From contig CP002916.1 in assembly GCA_000350305.1 (NCBI GenBank), positions 806,001 through 870,000 on the forward strand: DNA of 64,000 bases. The letters run 5' to 3'. A model generated the notes under the pieces. The model saw only the letters and a program-made list of their open reading frames with translations. It had not been told where the DNA came from and did no database searches. The translations under genes were made by a program, and so were the position numbers. How positions within the stretch are numbered: position 1 is the first letter of the stretch; every line of letters begins with the position of its first letter. Below are positions 50,125 to 59,278 of this stretch, piece after piece. Source of the stretch: Thermoplasmatales archaeon BRNA1 (GTDB lineage Archaea > Thermoplasmatota > Thermoplasmata > Methanomassiliicoccales > Methanomethylophilaceae).

Positions 50125-51945
50125 ATGGCAGACCTACTAGCCGAAAGCGGTAAGCAGCTCCTCCTCGGGAACGAGGCCATCACCAGGGGCCTCTTCGAGG
50201 CGGGAGTGAAGTTCGCGTCCACCTACCCCGGCACGCCCTCCTCCGAGGTCGGGAACCTCCTAGAGGAGCTCTCCGAGAGGGCCGGGATGTATTTCGAGTT
50301 CTCATCCAACGAGAAGACCGCCATGGAGGTCTCCGCCGCGGCGGCATCCTCCGGCGTGAGGTCCTTCGTGTTCATGAAGCACGTGGGGCTCAACGCGGCG
50401 GCCGACCCCCTCATGACCCTCACCTACGCCGGGGTCAGGGGTGGCATGCTCATCATGAGCGCGGACGACCCGTCCGCACACAGCTCCCAGAACGAGCAGG
50501 ACAACAGGTACTACGCCACCCTGGCGCTCATGCCCATGGTGGAGCCCTCCAATCCCCAGGAGGCCAAGGACTTCATCGCCCCCGCATACGAGATCTCCGA
50601 GAATCTCGGTCTCCCCGTGCTCTTCAGGACCACCACCCGCGTCAACCACGCCAGAGGAGTGGTCACCCTCGGTAAGATCAGGAACGACACCCCCCTGAGG
50701 GGACACTTCGAGAAGGACGACAAGTCCTTCGTCAACATCCCCGCCTTCGCGGTCGGTAACAGGGTCCGTCTCCTGGAGAGGAACAAGGCCGCCCTCCAGA
50801 TGTCCGAGGAGTCCCCCCTCAACAGGATCGAGGGCGACGGCGACATCGGAGTGATCACCTCCGGCGTCTCGTACTGCTACGTCAAGGAGTGCCTCTCCGG
50901 TGTCAGCATCCTCAAGCTCGGGTTCACAAACCCCGTCCCTGAGAAGAAGATCGCGGACTTCGTCCGCGGTAAGAAGATGATCATCGTCGTGGAGGAGCTG
51001 GAGCCCTTCCTGGAAGACCAGGTCCTCAGGATCATCGCACAGAACAACCTGGGCGTCCCTGTCCGCGGGAAGAGGGACGGGACCCTGCCCAGGGAGTGGG
51101 AGTTCTCCCCCGACACCATGCAGAGGCTCAAGGGCCTCGTGAAGGTGAACGAGGCCGCGGTCCCCATGCCCAAGTCCAACGTCACCCTGCCGGGACGTCC
51201 CCCGTCCCTCTGCGCCGGATGCCCCCACAGGGGGATGTACGCGGCCACCAAGAAGGCCGTGGGTAACACCCCCGTCGTTTACTGCTCCGACATCGGATGC
51301 TACACCCTCGGGGTCCAGCCTCCCTTCAGGACCGCCGACTTCATCATCTGCATGGGAGGGGGCGCCGGGGCCGCGGGAGGATTCGCCCAGGCCACCGACC
51401 AGAAGCCCATCGCGTTCATCGGGGACTCCACCTTCTTCCACAGCGGCGTCCCCCCGCTCACCTCCGCCCTGTTCAACCACCACAACATCGTGATGGTCAT
51501 CCTGGACAACAGGACCACCGCCATGACCGGCCACCAGCCCAACCCGGGGACCGGGAGGCACTTCGGCGGCATCGACACCGACGCCGTGGACATCGAGAGC
51601 CTGGTGAAGGGAATAGGCATCAAGTTCGTCGAGACCGTCGATCCATACAAGGTCAAGGAGTGCGTGGACGTCATGAAGAGGGCAATCGCCTTCGACGGCG
51701 TCGCGGTGGTCATCTCCAAGTGCCCCTGCCCCCTGCTCCTGAAGAAGGAGAGGATGCTCGCCAAGAGGTCCGCCACCGTGGACGTCTCCAAGTGCGTCAA
51801 GTGCTACACCTGCCTGAAGATGATCGCCTGCCCCGCCCTCGTGAAGCAGGAGGACGGCACCGTGCAGACCGATCCCTCCCAGTGCATCGGGTGTGGGATG
51901 TGCGCCGACGTCTGCCCCAAGAAGGTCATCGAGGTGAGACAGTGA
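50125..51945 (+). CDS. iorA: Indolepyruvate ferredoxin oxidoreductase subunit alpha
   Basis: A 606-residue enzyme subunit with the pyruvate-ferredoxin-type N-terminal half (TYPGTPSSEVGNLLEELSER), a TPP-binding domain (GDSTFFHSGVPPLTSALFNH), and a C-terminal two-cluster ferredoxin (CVKCYTCLKMIACPAL and CIGCGMCADVCPK). It converts aryl pyruvates to acyl-CoA and reduced ferredoxin, in aromatic amino acid metabolism. It overlaps iorB by 4 nt. Confidence 0.93.
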   Translation: MADLLAESGKQLLLGNEAITRGLFEAGVKFASTYPGTPSSEVGNLLEELSERAGMYFEFSSNEKTAMEVSAAAASSGVRSFVFMKHVGLNAAADPLMTLTYAGVRGGMLIMSADDPSAHSSQNEQDNRYYATLALMPMVEPSNPQEAKDFIAPAYEISENLGLPVLFRTTTRVNHARGVVTLGKIRNDTPLRGHFEKDDKSFVNIPAFAVGNRVRLLERNKAALQMSEESPLNRIEGDGDIGVITSGVSYCYVKECLSGVSILKLGFTNPVPEKKIADFVRGKKMIIVVEELEPFLEDQVLRIIAQNNLGVPVRGKRDGTLPREWEFSPDTMQRLKGLVKVNEAAVPMPKSNVTLPGRPPSLCAGCPHRGMYAATKKAVGNTPVVYCSDIGCYTLGVQPPFRTADFIICMGGGAGAAGGFAQATDQKPIAFIGDSTFFHSGVPPLTSALFNHHNIVMVILDNRTTAMTGHQPNPGTGRHFGGIDTDAVDIESLVKGIGIKFVETVDPYKVKECVDVMKRAIAFDGVAVVISKCPCPLLLKKERMLAKRSATVDVSKCVKCYTCLKMIACPALVKQEDGTVQTDPSQCIGCGMCADVCPKKVIEVRQ

Positions 51946-52538
51946 AGTATTCCGTCCAGATCGTCGGAGTGGGAGGACAGGGGGTCCTCCTCGCGTCCAT
52001 GGTCCTCGGCAACGCCGCCATGGAGTCCGGATACAACGTCATGATGAGCGAGGTCCACGGTATGGCCCAGAGGGGCGGTTCCGTCCTGTCTACCCTCCGC
52101 TTCGGGGACGAGGTCTACTCCCCCCTCGAGGCCTCCGGCGGCGCGGACCTCATCATGGCCTTCGAGCCCGTCGAGGCCGTCAGGTCCATGGGCCTCGGCA
52201 ACAGGGAGACCCGGATCCTCATGAACCTGGATCCCGTCTACCCCGGCAACGTCGCCGCGGGATTCGAGGAATACCCCAAGATCGAGGACCTTCTGGAGTC
52301 CATCACATCCCAGAACTCCCACGTTGCCACCATCTCCGCGACCGAGATCGCCATAAAGGCGGGCAAGGCCGTGGCAGCTAACGCCGTGATGATCGGTGCC
52401 GTGGCAGCCATGCAGGGATTCCCGCTGAAGAAGGACGTCCTCAAGAGGATCCTCCTCGACACCGTCCCCGAGAAGTTCAGGGACCTCAACGAGAAGGCCT
52501 TCGAGATGGGATTCGAGGCGATGGCCCCGAAGAACTGA
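51942..52538 (+). CDS. iorB: Indolepyruvate ferredoxin oxidoreductase subunit beta
   Basis: A 198-residue subunit with a GTG start at 51942 overlapping the iorA stop. VQIVGVGGQGVLLASMVLGN and HGMAQRGGSVLSTLRFGD are the POR gamma-type core. Ends near GFEAMAPKN. It completes the two-subunit enzyme. Confidence 0.92.
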   Translation: MKYSVQIVGVGGQGVLLASMVLGNAAMESGYNVMMSEVHGMAQRGGSVLSTLRFGDEVYSPLEASGGADLIMAFEPVEAVRSMGLGNRETRILMNLDPVYPGNVAAGFEEYPKIEDLLESITSQNSHVATISATEIAIKAGKAVAANAVMIGAVAAMQGFPLKKDVLKRILLDTVPEKFRDLNEKAFEMGFEAMAPKN

Positions 52539-52550
52539 AACGATCATTAC

Positions 52551-52567
52551 CGCCCCTCCGGGGGCGG
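52551..52567 (+). terminator. Terminator after iorB
   Basis: Stem CCGCCCC / GGGGCGG with a 3-nt loop, then GATTTCT. Twelve bp after the iorB stop. Confidence 0.6.
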
Positions 52568-52630
52568 GATTTCTAACATGTTCGTATCAAGAACCAATAT
52601 CCCCGGGGGAGATATGTCCCCGATCCTTAC

Positions 52631-53242
52631 ATGACCAAGGTCAAGTTCTGCGGAATGAGATACCCTGCCGACATCGAGAAAGTCAACCTTCTGAGGCCCG
52701 ATTATGCGGGGTTCGTGTTCCACCCCGGAGACCCACGTTACGTGTCGCCGGAGGATGCGAGGAAACTCGTGGACATGCTTGACCCCTCCATCGTCCCCAT
52801 AGGGGTGTTCTACAGGGCGGACGAACCGTACATCGCCGACTGCGTGGAGCGTTCGGGAGTGAGGATGGTGCAGGTCAGCGGATGCACCGACGACACCCTG
52901 GTCACCCAGGTCAGGACCCTGACGGAGTATCCCGTCATGAGGGTGTTCAGGATCTCCATCCAGGAGGACGTCTCCGACGCCGAGAGCAGCATCGCGGACA
53001 CCGTGATGCTCGATGTGGGGCACAGGGGCACCGGGGAATACTTCGACTGGTCCCTCCTAAAGAACTTCGGGAGGTCGTTCTTCCTCACCGGGGAGTTCAC
53101 CCCTGAGAACGTGGGCTCCGCGATCGTGAGCGTCAGGCCGTACGCGGTGAACGTGAACTCCGGCGTCGAGACGGACGGCAAAAAGGACGCCGACAGGATG
53201 CGCCGCTTCCTGGATGCCGTCAGGTCCGCCGACAATCAGTAA
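52631..53242 (+). CDS. trpF: Phosphoribosylanthranilate isomerase
   Basis: A 203-residue TIM-barrel enzyme of tryptophan synthesis. The N-terminal VKFCGMR holds the catalytic Cys, VMLDVGHRGTGEYFDWSLLK the catalytic Asp and the product loop, and NVNSGVETDGKKD the phosphate site. No other trp genes are in this window, so trpF is separate here. A terminator from iorB lies upstream. Confidence 0.85.
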   Translation: MTKVKFCGMRYPADIEKVNLLRPDYAGFVFHPGDPRYVSPEDARKLVDMLDPSIVPIGVFYRADEPYIADCVERSGVRMVQVSGCTDDTLVTQVRTLTEYPVMRVFRISIQEDVSDAESSIADTVMLDVGHRGTGEYFDWSLLKNFGRSFFLTGEFTPENVGSAIVSVRPYAVNVNSGVETDGKKDADRMRRFLDAVRSADNQ

Positions 53243-53266
53243 TACCAACACCCCCATCCCGTAGAC

Positions 53267-53689
53267 ATGGGAGAAGTGTCGTTCTACTGTCCGAACTGCG
53301 GTACCAAGATCTCCATGGACGATTCCAGGGAGTTCGGTTTCTGTACATCCTGCGGCACCAAGCTAAGGCCGGACGGCACCATCGTCAGCGTCCGTTCCGA
53401 GGGCTCCGTATATCCTCCCTCGGGCAACGGCTCCGTGAGGATCGTGATCAGCCCCAAGGTTAAGGGTCCGCTGACGATCGCCGTGAACCGCAACCTTCCC
53501 GTCACCATGGAGCCCGGGAGTTCCATGGACGTCATATTCCCCGGATACGGGATACCGAGCGACATCCGCGTTAACAACAAGTACAACCTGAGGGTAATAC
53601 CGAAGCCGGATGTCGACCTGGAGATTTCGCAGCTATCGGGTTTCCTTTCCGGCGGATCGTTCACCGTCACGGAAAGACCCAGATACTGA
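53267..53689 (+). CDS. Zinc-ribbon protein with beta-rich C-terminal domain
   Basis: A 140-residue protein starting MGEVSFYCPNCGTKISMDDS, with a second CxxC (FCTSCGTKLRP) forming a zinc ribbon, then a beta-sandwich-like region (VRIVISPKVKGPLTIAVNRN). The family is not one I recognise. It begins 25 nt after trpF on the same strand. Confidence 0.75.
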   Translation: MGEVSFYCPNCGTKISMDDSREFGFCTSCGTKLRPDGTIVSVRSEGSVYPPSGNGSVRIVISPKVKGPLTIAVNRNLPVTMEPGSSMDVIFPGYGIPSDIRVNNKYNLRVIPKPDVDLEISQLSGFLSGGSFTVTERPRY

Positions 53690-53702
53690 TTTTCCAAAAG
53701 GT

Positions 53703-53727
53703 GCCGGGGGGTCTGCAGTCCCCCGGC
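53703..53727. terminator. Bidirectional hairpin between zinc-ribbon and FtsZ-like genes
   Basis: Perfect 8-bp stem GCCGGGGG / CCCCCGGC with a 9-nt loop. It lies between convergent genes; T-rich DNA follows on the minus strand. Confidence 0.55.
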
Positions 53728-53755
53728 GAGGAGAAAAGAAACAAGTTTTTGAGCT

Positions 53756-54439
53756 TCAGATGGCAAGAGGCCTGGGCACGGCGACCGCGGTCGCGCGACG
53801 CTCCTCCGCATGCTTGGCCATCGCGGTCCTGATGGTCACCGGGATGTCCGAGACCACGCCGTCGACGGTCTTGCAGATGGCTTCGTTGATCGCGTTCATG
53901 GCATCGTCGAGGGTGCTGACCCCTTCTGCGGTGAGCGCCCTGTCGTTCTCGAAGCGTACGACGTCCTTGCACACGACGTGCAGGGCCCTGAATCCCTCCG
54001 CCGCCCTGGTGGCGCGGTCGGATTCGAAACTGAAAGGCATGATGGCGACAGCTCCGTAGTGAAGTCCCTCGCTGGCACATATGTCGGCGATGACCGGGGA
54101 GGCTCCGGATCCGGTCCCTCCGCCCATCCCGGCCACGATGAATGCGTAGTCGTACTGGGAGATGACCTCTCTGAGCTCGTCCGCGTGGATCTGTGCGCAC
54201 TTCTTCCCAAGGCGGGCGTCTCCGCGGGTTCCCAGACCCTTGGTGACCTCCTTGCAGATGTACATCCTGTAATCGGCGGAGGTGTCCTCGAGGGCCTTCC
54301 TGTCGGTGTTGACGGCTATGACACCCACACGGCTCATCTTGCCGTAGAGCATGGAGACGATCCTGCATCCTGCTCCTCCGACCCCGATGACCGCGATGCG
54401 TGCATCTCCGGAAACCGCAATATCCGATATGGCGTTCAT
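53756..54439 (-). CDS. Short FtsZ/tubulin-like GTPase, N-terminal domain only
   Basis: A 227-residue protein. VIGVGGAGCRIVSMLY and the tubulin signature GMGGGTGSGASPVIADICA are intact, as is VNTDRKAL. The C-terminal domain of FtsZ (~150 residues) is missing. FtsZ proteins form rings or filaments at division; a GTPase-only form may be a regulator or a distinct filament. It follows an RHH gene on the same strand, with a copy of the 30-bp repeat between them. Confidence 0.85.
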   Translation of the reverse strand: MNAISDIAVSGDARIAVIGVGGAGCRIVSMLYGKMSRVGVIAVNTDRKALEDTSADYRMYICKEVTKGLGTRGDARLGKKCAQIHADELREVISQYDYAFIVAGMGGGTGSGASPVIADICASEGLHYGAVAIMPFSFESDRATRAAEGFRALHVVCKDVVRFENDRALTAEGVSTLDDAMNAINEAICKTVDGVVSDIPVTIRTAMAKHAEERRATAVAVPRPLAI

Positions 54440-54514
54440 TTCTCTGCATCCCCTTGGTGTGTGTTGTGACACCTGGTGTGTTCTGGAGACCCGACTCCTA
54501 TCCCTAGACCGGGT

Positions 54515-54544
54515 TCCCATCCCTTCTGACTGGCTGGCCTGTTC
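54515..54544 (-). repeat. Copy 2 of the 30-bp inverted dispersed repeat
   Basis: Reverse complement of 19113-19142, identical over 30 bp. It starts at the RHH stop codon (overlap 2 bp) and lies in the spacer before the FtsZ-like gene. The right part (GGTTCCCATCCCTTC, 54512-54526) also occurs at 54935-54949 in the RHH promoter. Confidence 0.7.
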
Positions 54545-54899
54545 ACTGATTCCGCGCCGCCTGCTGAGCGGCCCTGAACGCGCGCATCTTGGAGTCCTGT
54601 ACGGCCTCCTGGGGGATCAGGTCGTTCTCGACGAGCTTCCTGATGTAGGACTCCGCGTCAAAGATCGTCCCGTCCCTGCGCATGTTCTCTATGGTCTGGA
54701 GCTGGATTCCGTTGAGGCGGACGTAAATCCCATCCTCGCCCGTCTCATTGGTCTCGCTCGCCCCCACCATATAGGTGCGGATGGCCTCACGAATGAAGTC
54801 GGATCTGTTGTCGATGTCGTGATCCATGAGGTACTGCGTCAGAGCTTCCGCTTCCTCCGCGGTCATCTTGAGGGTCACGATCTTCATTTCCTCGGTCAT
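54543..54899 (-). CDS. Ribbon-helix-helix DNA-binding protein
   Basis: A 118-residue protein starting MTEEMKIVTLKMTAEEAEAL. Residues 1-45 form an RHH motif (VTLKMTAEEAEALTQYLMDH, then RSDFIREAIRTYM). The C-terminal part is a second unknown unit (YIRKLVENDLIPQEAVQDSK). Members of this type act as dimers and repress their own operons. It is the first gene before the FtsZ-like one. Upstream has a perfect TATA (TTTATATA, minus, 54986-54993). Confidence 0.8.
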   Translation of the reverse strand: MTEEMKIVTLKMTAEEAEALTQYLMDHDIDNRSDFIREAIRTYMVGASETNETGEDGIYVRLNGIQLQTIENMRRDGTIFDAESYIRKLVENDLIPQEAVQDSKMRAFRAAQQAARNQ

Positions 54900-54985
54900 T
54901 CGTTTCGCCTTCTTTTTTTGCAAACAACCTGTGAGGTTCCCATCCCTTCGCTTTTTGCTTGCGGTAATACCATAGATTTGTTCGA

Positions 54986-54993
54986 TATATAAA
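54986..54993 (-). promoter_or_regulatory. TATA box of the RHH-FtsZ-like operon
   Basis: TTTATATA on the minus strand, 87 bp before the RHH start, a perfect archaeal TATA. The leader holds a 15-bp sequence (54935-54949) repeated at 54512-54526. Confidence 0.65.
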
Positions 54994-55280
54994 GGTTGTG
55001 TTACCGTGTATTACCACGGTGTGGGAGAAGCAAAAACCGATACTCCCCGTTTCCTCCTCGGAAAGGGAAGATATCCCGCTTTTCCCGCCTTCTTCACCCT
55101 CTCTATATAATGCTCTATAATAAAAATCCTCGTTTGTTATCGGAATCCTGACGGCTCCTTTCGGTATTACTGAACGCCCGAAACCCTCCGTAATACGGAC
55201 GGTATGCCCCCGCATCCTCCCCGATTGAACGTATCATTTATTAGTCGCGTGCGTATGCGCGCATCAGTAAAAGTGATCGA
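54994..55280. other. Intergenic region between the RHH gene and LeuRS
   Basis: About 290 bp with several AT-rich promoter-like stretches (CTATATAATG near 55108; ATTTATTA near 55230 for leuS). GTAATAC or its complement GTATTAC occurs at 55008-55014, 55164-55170 and 55190-55196, and also at 54964-54970 just before this segment. No gene is seen. Confidence 0.4.
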
Positions 55281-58190
55281 ATGAGCCGCGACTATGCTGA
55301 GATGGAGAGCAAGTGGCAGAAAGCGTGGGCAGACGCGAAGCTGAACGAGTCCGAGAGGATCGACGGCAAGCCGAAGTTCATGCTGATCTTCGCCTACCCG
55401 GGACTCACCGGGTACCTGCACGTCGGACACCTGAGGGGATACACCTACACCGATGCCCTCGGAAGGTACAAGAGGATGACCGGATACAACGTCCTCTTCC
55501 CCGTGGGGACCCACGCGACCGGGAACGGGGCCATCAGCCTTGCCAACAAGATCGCCAGGAAGGACGAGAAGACCGTCGACTACCTCATCCGCAACGGATG
55601 CCCCGAGGATATGATCGACAGGCTGAAGGAGCCCATGGACGTGGTCAACTTCTTCAACGGGGTCTACCAGAACGATTACTGGAGGAGGTTCGGTTTCCTC
55701 TCCGACTGGAGGAGGTTCACCTGCACCCTCTACCCCGACTACGCACAGTTCATCCGCTGGCAGTTCTCCAAGCTGAAGGAGAAGAACCTCCTCATCCAGA
55801 AGCCGTATTACGCACCATTCTGCCCGGTCCACGGCCCCGTCGCCGTCGATCCCAGCGAGACAGACATCTCCAAGGGAGGGCTCGCCGAGACCCAGGAATA
55901 CACCCTCCTGAAGTTCTGGTGCGAGGAGAGGAAGTTCTTCCTCGTGGCCGCAACCCTCAGACCCGAGACCGTCTTCGGACAGGTCTGCTTCTGGGCCAGG
56001 CCAGACCTCGAGTACAGGATCGTCGAGAAGAACGGCGAGAGATGGGTGATCTCGGAGCAGTGCGCCGAGAAGATGAGGCTGCAGTTCGACGGGGTCACCG
56101 ACGCCGGATCCATCGCCGGGAAGGACCTCATCGGCCTGATGTGCACCCTGCCCATGATGCACAAGCAGATCCCCGTCTTCCCCGCGGAGTTCGTCGACCC
56201 CGACGTGGGTACCGGACTGGTCACCTCCTGCCCCTCGGACGCCCCCGCCGACTGGGACGCCCTCGAGATCGCCAAGAGGAACCCCGACCTCCGGAACGTC
56301 TACAACATCTCCCAGGAGGTCATCGACGCCGTCGTACCCGTATCCATCATCTCCATCAAGGGATACGGCGAGTTCCCGGCGCAGTCCATCATCGAGAAGC
56401 TCAAGATCCCCTCCGTCACCGACCCCGCCAGGAAGGCGGAGCTGCTGGAGGAGGCGAAGAAGCAGGTCTACAAGGACGGATACCACATGGGTGTCATGAA
56501 GGAGGTCTGCGGCGAGTTCGCGGGCATCCGCGTCGAGGAGGCCAAGGACAGGACCCAGCAGGCCATGCTGAAGTCCGGCGAGGCCGAGATCTTCAGGGAC
56601 CTGACCATGGAGGTCGTGTGCAGGTGCGGGGAGAGGGTCCACATCCGCAGGATCGACGACCAGTGGTTCATCAACTACGCCGACCGCGACCTCACCGAGT
56701 CCGCCAAGGCCAGCACCGAGGGCATGACCCTCCTGCCCCCCGAGTGGAACAACAACGTCAAGGGTGTCCTGGACTGGTACCGCGAGAGGGCCTGCGTCAG
56801 GCTCGGCAACTGGCTGGGGACCAAGTTCCCCTGGGACGAGAAGTGGACCATCGAGGCCATCTCCGACTCCACCCTCTACCCCATCTACTACACCATATCC
56901 CTGTACGCCAACGACGGGAGGATCAAACCCGAGCAGATGACCTGGGACTTCTTCGACTACGTCATCCTGGAGAAGGGGGAACTGAAATCCGTGTCCGCAT
57001 CCACCGGCATCTCCGAGGAGCTCCTTGAGACCATCCGGAAGGACGTCCACTACTGGTACCCCCTGGACCTGAACCTGGGGGGAAAGGAGCACATGACCGT
57101 CCACTTCCCGGTGTTCCTGCTGAACCACAGGGCGATCCTGCCCGACGACATGCAGCCCAGGGGCATCCTGGTCAACTGGTACGTCACCGGCAAGAACAAG
57201 GACAAGATCTCCAAGTCCAAGGGAGGCGCACAGCCCATCCCCGGCGCCGTGAAGGACTACGGCGCGGACGCGATGAGGCTGTACTACGCCCACGTGGCAT
57301 CCATGTTCGTGGATGTGGAGTGGGACGAGGACCTGGTCTTCAACTACAGGCAGAGGCTGGAGAAGATCATGACCTCCGTTGAGGACATGATCGCCTCCGA
57401 GGAGGACGCACCCGCATCCGCCATCGATGCCTGGCTCCTCTCCCGTCTCAACACCCACGTGAAGGAGATCCGCGAGGCCATGGACAGATACGACCTCAGG
57501 CAGATGTGCACCGTCACCTACTTCGACATCGTCAACGACATGAAGTGGTACGAGAGGCGCGGCGGGAAGAACAGGGCCACGGTCATGAGGGCCCTCCGCA
57601 TCTGGATCAACGCCATGATGCCGGTCACCCCCCACATGGCCGAGGAGCTCTGGCACGAGGCCGGCTTCGAGGGACTGGTCGCAGCCGCCCAGTTCCCCGA
57701 GTACGACCCTGCGGTCGCGGACGCCTCCGCAGAGTACGGCGAGGGCCTCATACAGGAGGTCATCGACGACACCAACGAGATACGCAAACTGGCCGGAGAG
57801 GGCATCACCAGAGCGGTCTACTACACCACCCCGATGTGGAAGAAGGACATCATGAGGGACGCCATCGCCATGGCGGAGGAGGGCAAACTGACAGTGCCAG
57901 ACCTCACAAAGAAGTGCATGGCGGACGAGAACCTCAGGAAGAACGGCAAGGCCGTCACCGACTTCGCGAAGAAGGTCGCCGTAGACTTCATGAGAACCTC
58001 CGACCTCGCCTCCAAGAAGGCCCTCGTGGACCTGGACGAGACCGCGTTCCTCAGGGATTCCGCAGGTTTCCTGAAGAGCGAGCTCGGCCTGGGGATCGAT
58101 GTCTTCTCCGCCGAGGACGAGGACCGCTACGACCCATCGAACAAGGCCAAGGTGGCCGCACCCGGAAGACCCGCAATATTCCTGGAATAA
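55281..58190 (+). CDS. leuS: Leucyl-tRNA synthetase, archaeal type
   Basis: A 969-residue class I synthetase. The HIGH-like motif is HVGH (YLHVGHLRGYTYTDAL), the KMSKS-like motif is KISKSKGG, and a CP1 editing domain lies between (PETVFGQVCFWARPDLEYRI). It lacks the bacterial zinc and leucine-specific modules, as in archaea. Ends in TAA. An AIM24-like gene follows 47 nt later. Confidence 0.96.
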   Translation: MSRDYAEMESKWQKAWADAKLNESERIDGKPKFMLIFAYPGLTGYLHVGHLRGYTYTDALGRYKRMTGYNVLFPVGTHATGNGAISLANKIARKDEKTVDYLIRNGCPEDMIDRLKEPMDVVNFFNGVYQNDYWRRFGFLSDWRRFTCTLYPDYAQFIRWQFSKLKEKNLLIQKPYYAPFCPVHGPVAVDPSETDISKGGLAETQEYTLLKFWCEERKFFLVAATLRPETVFGQVCFWARPDLEYRIVEKNGERWVISEQCAEKMRLQFDGVTDAGSIAGKDLIGLMCTLPMMHKQIPVFPAEFVDPDVGTGLVTSCPSDAPADWDALEIAKRNPDLRNVYNISQEVIDAVVPVSIISIKGYGEFPAQSIIEKLKIPSVTDPARKAELLEEAKKQVYKDGYHMGVMKEVCGEFAGIRVEEAKDRTQQAMLKSGEAEIFRDLTMEVVCRCGERVHIRRIDDQWFINYADRDLTESAKASTEGMTLLPPEWNNNVKGVLDWYRERACVRLGNWLGTKFPWDEKWTIEAISDSTLYPIYYTISLYANDGRIKPEQMTWDFFDYVILEKGELKSVSASTGISEELLETIRKDVHYWYPLDLNLGGKEHMTVHFPVFLLNHRAILPDDMQPRGILVNWYVTGKNKDKISKSKGGAQPIPGAVKDYGADAMRLYYAHVASMFVDVEWDEDLVFNYRQRLEKIMTSVEDMIASEEDAPASAIDAWLLSRLNTHVKEIREAMDRYDLRQMCTVTYFDIVNDMKWYERRGGKNRATVMRALRIWINAMMPVTPHMAEELWHEAGFEGLVAAAQFPEYDPAVADASAEYGEGLIQEVIDDTNEIRKLAGEGITRAVYYTTPMWKKDIMRDAIAMAEEGKLTVPDLTKKCMADENLRKNGKAVTDFAKKVAVDFMRTSDLASKKALVDLDETAFLRDSAGFLKSELGLGIDVFSAEDEDRYDPSNKAKVAAPGRPAIFLE

Positions 58191-58237
58191 ATCCATACGC
58201 GAAACACCTAAAATACAACCAGAGAGATTCGATTACC

Positions 58238-58918
58238 ATGAAATACACCATTACCGGAGACAATCTGCAGTTTGTGAACGTCGAGCTCCAGCCCGGGGAG
58301 ACCTTCTTCTCCTCCGGAGGTTCGATGAGGTACATGACCGGCAACATGAGGATGGAATCCAAGGCCACCGGCGGAATGTTCGCCGGACTGAAGAGGAAAC
58401 TCGCGGGAGAGACCTTCTTCCAGCTCCAGTACCACACCGAGGGAGGACCCGGAGTCCTCGGTCTCGGAGGTGACTGCCCCGGAAAGATCGTCGCACTCGA
58501 CATGAACGAGGGCAACTGGCTCGTCCAGAAGCAGGGATACCTCGGATCCGAGGCCGGCGTCACCATCGACATGGCATTCCAGAAGAAGCTCGGGGCCATC
58601 CTCTTCGGAGGAGAGGGACTCGTCCTCGAGAAGCTGTCCGGAAGCGGAACCGCTTTCATCGGTGCCTGCGGAGACTTCGTCATCGTCGACCTGAAGCCCG
58701 GAGAGATCTACAAGGTCTCCTCCGGAAACGCCGTCGCATGGCAGGAGTCCGTCAAGTACGACATCGCCGCCGCGGGAGGAATCAAGACCGCCCTGTTCGG
58801 AGGAGAGGGACTGTTCGTCACCACCCTCACCGGACCCGGAAGGATCATCCTCCAGTCCATGACCCTCGGAGACCTGGCGAAGTCGCTCATCCCCTACCTG
58901 CCTACCGACAACAGCTGA
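58238..58918 (+). CDS. AIM24/TIGR00266-family protein
   Basis: A 226-residue beta-rich protein: MKYTITGDNLQFVNVELQPG, then repeated GGEG units (AILFGGEGLVLEKLSGSGTA, ALFGGEGLFVTTLTGPGRII). The family is found in all domains and relates to mitochondrial AIM24, but its role in archaea is unknown. It is followed by a small membrane gene, so the pair may work at the membrane. Confidence 0.88.
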   Translation: MKYTITGDNLQFVNVELQPGETFFSSGGSMRYMTGNMRMESKATGGMFAGLKRKLAGETFFQLQYHTEGGPGVLGLGGDCPGKIVALDMNEGNWLVQKQGYLGSEAGVTIDMAFQKKLGAILFGGEGLVLEKLSGSGTAFIGACGDFVIVDLKPGEIYKVSSGNAVAWQESVKYDIAAAGGIKTALFGGEGLFVTTLTGPGRIILQSMTLGDLAKSLIPYLPTDNS

Positions 58919-58927
58919 GGCTTGGAA

Positions 58928-59269
58928 ATGGCTACCGTAGAGAAACGCCCTGTGGGCAAGGGAGCGTGGGTGCTGGTACTCCTGGCACTCGTCATCATCG
59001 GCGCCGCGGTCGTGCTCTACATGTACCCCGAGATCCTCGAGGACATAGTCATGGCCGCGGTCTTCGTGGTCCTGATCATCATCGCACTGATCGTCATCAC
59101 CTACGTGGCGATGTTCATCCTCGCCATCCCCATGTACATACACAAAGGGGAACAGGTGCAGGTCGGCGCCAGCTACTCCATCGACGACGTCGAGGGGACC
59201 GGCGGCGAGGTCAGGTCCGACGAGAAGTCCGAAGAGAAACAGGACGACTCCGGGCCCGGGATCTACTGA
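58928..59269 (+). CDS. Two-helix membrane protein with charged tail
   Basis: A 113-residue protein starting MATVEKRPVGKGAWVLVLLA. Two long hydrophobic helices (WVLVLLALVIIGAAVVLYM and VFVVLIIIALIVITYVAMFI) precede an acidic, Ser-rich tail. ATG at 58928 is preferred; a TTG upstream is possible. It begins 9 nt after the AIM24-like stop. Family not recognised. Confidence 0.75.
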   Translation: MATVEKRPVGKGAWVLVLLALVIIGAAVVLYMYPEILEDIVMAAVFVVLIIIALIVITYVAMFILAIPMYIHKGEQVQVGASYSIDDVEGTGGEVRSDEKSEEKQDDSGPGIY

Positions 59270-59278
59270 AACTTCAGA

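Noticed and set aside
54787-55215. Minus-strand frame across the RHH start and promoter
   Set aside because: It overlaps the RHH gene in another frame and covers a perfect TATA box; no recognisable domain.
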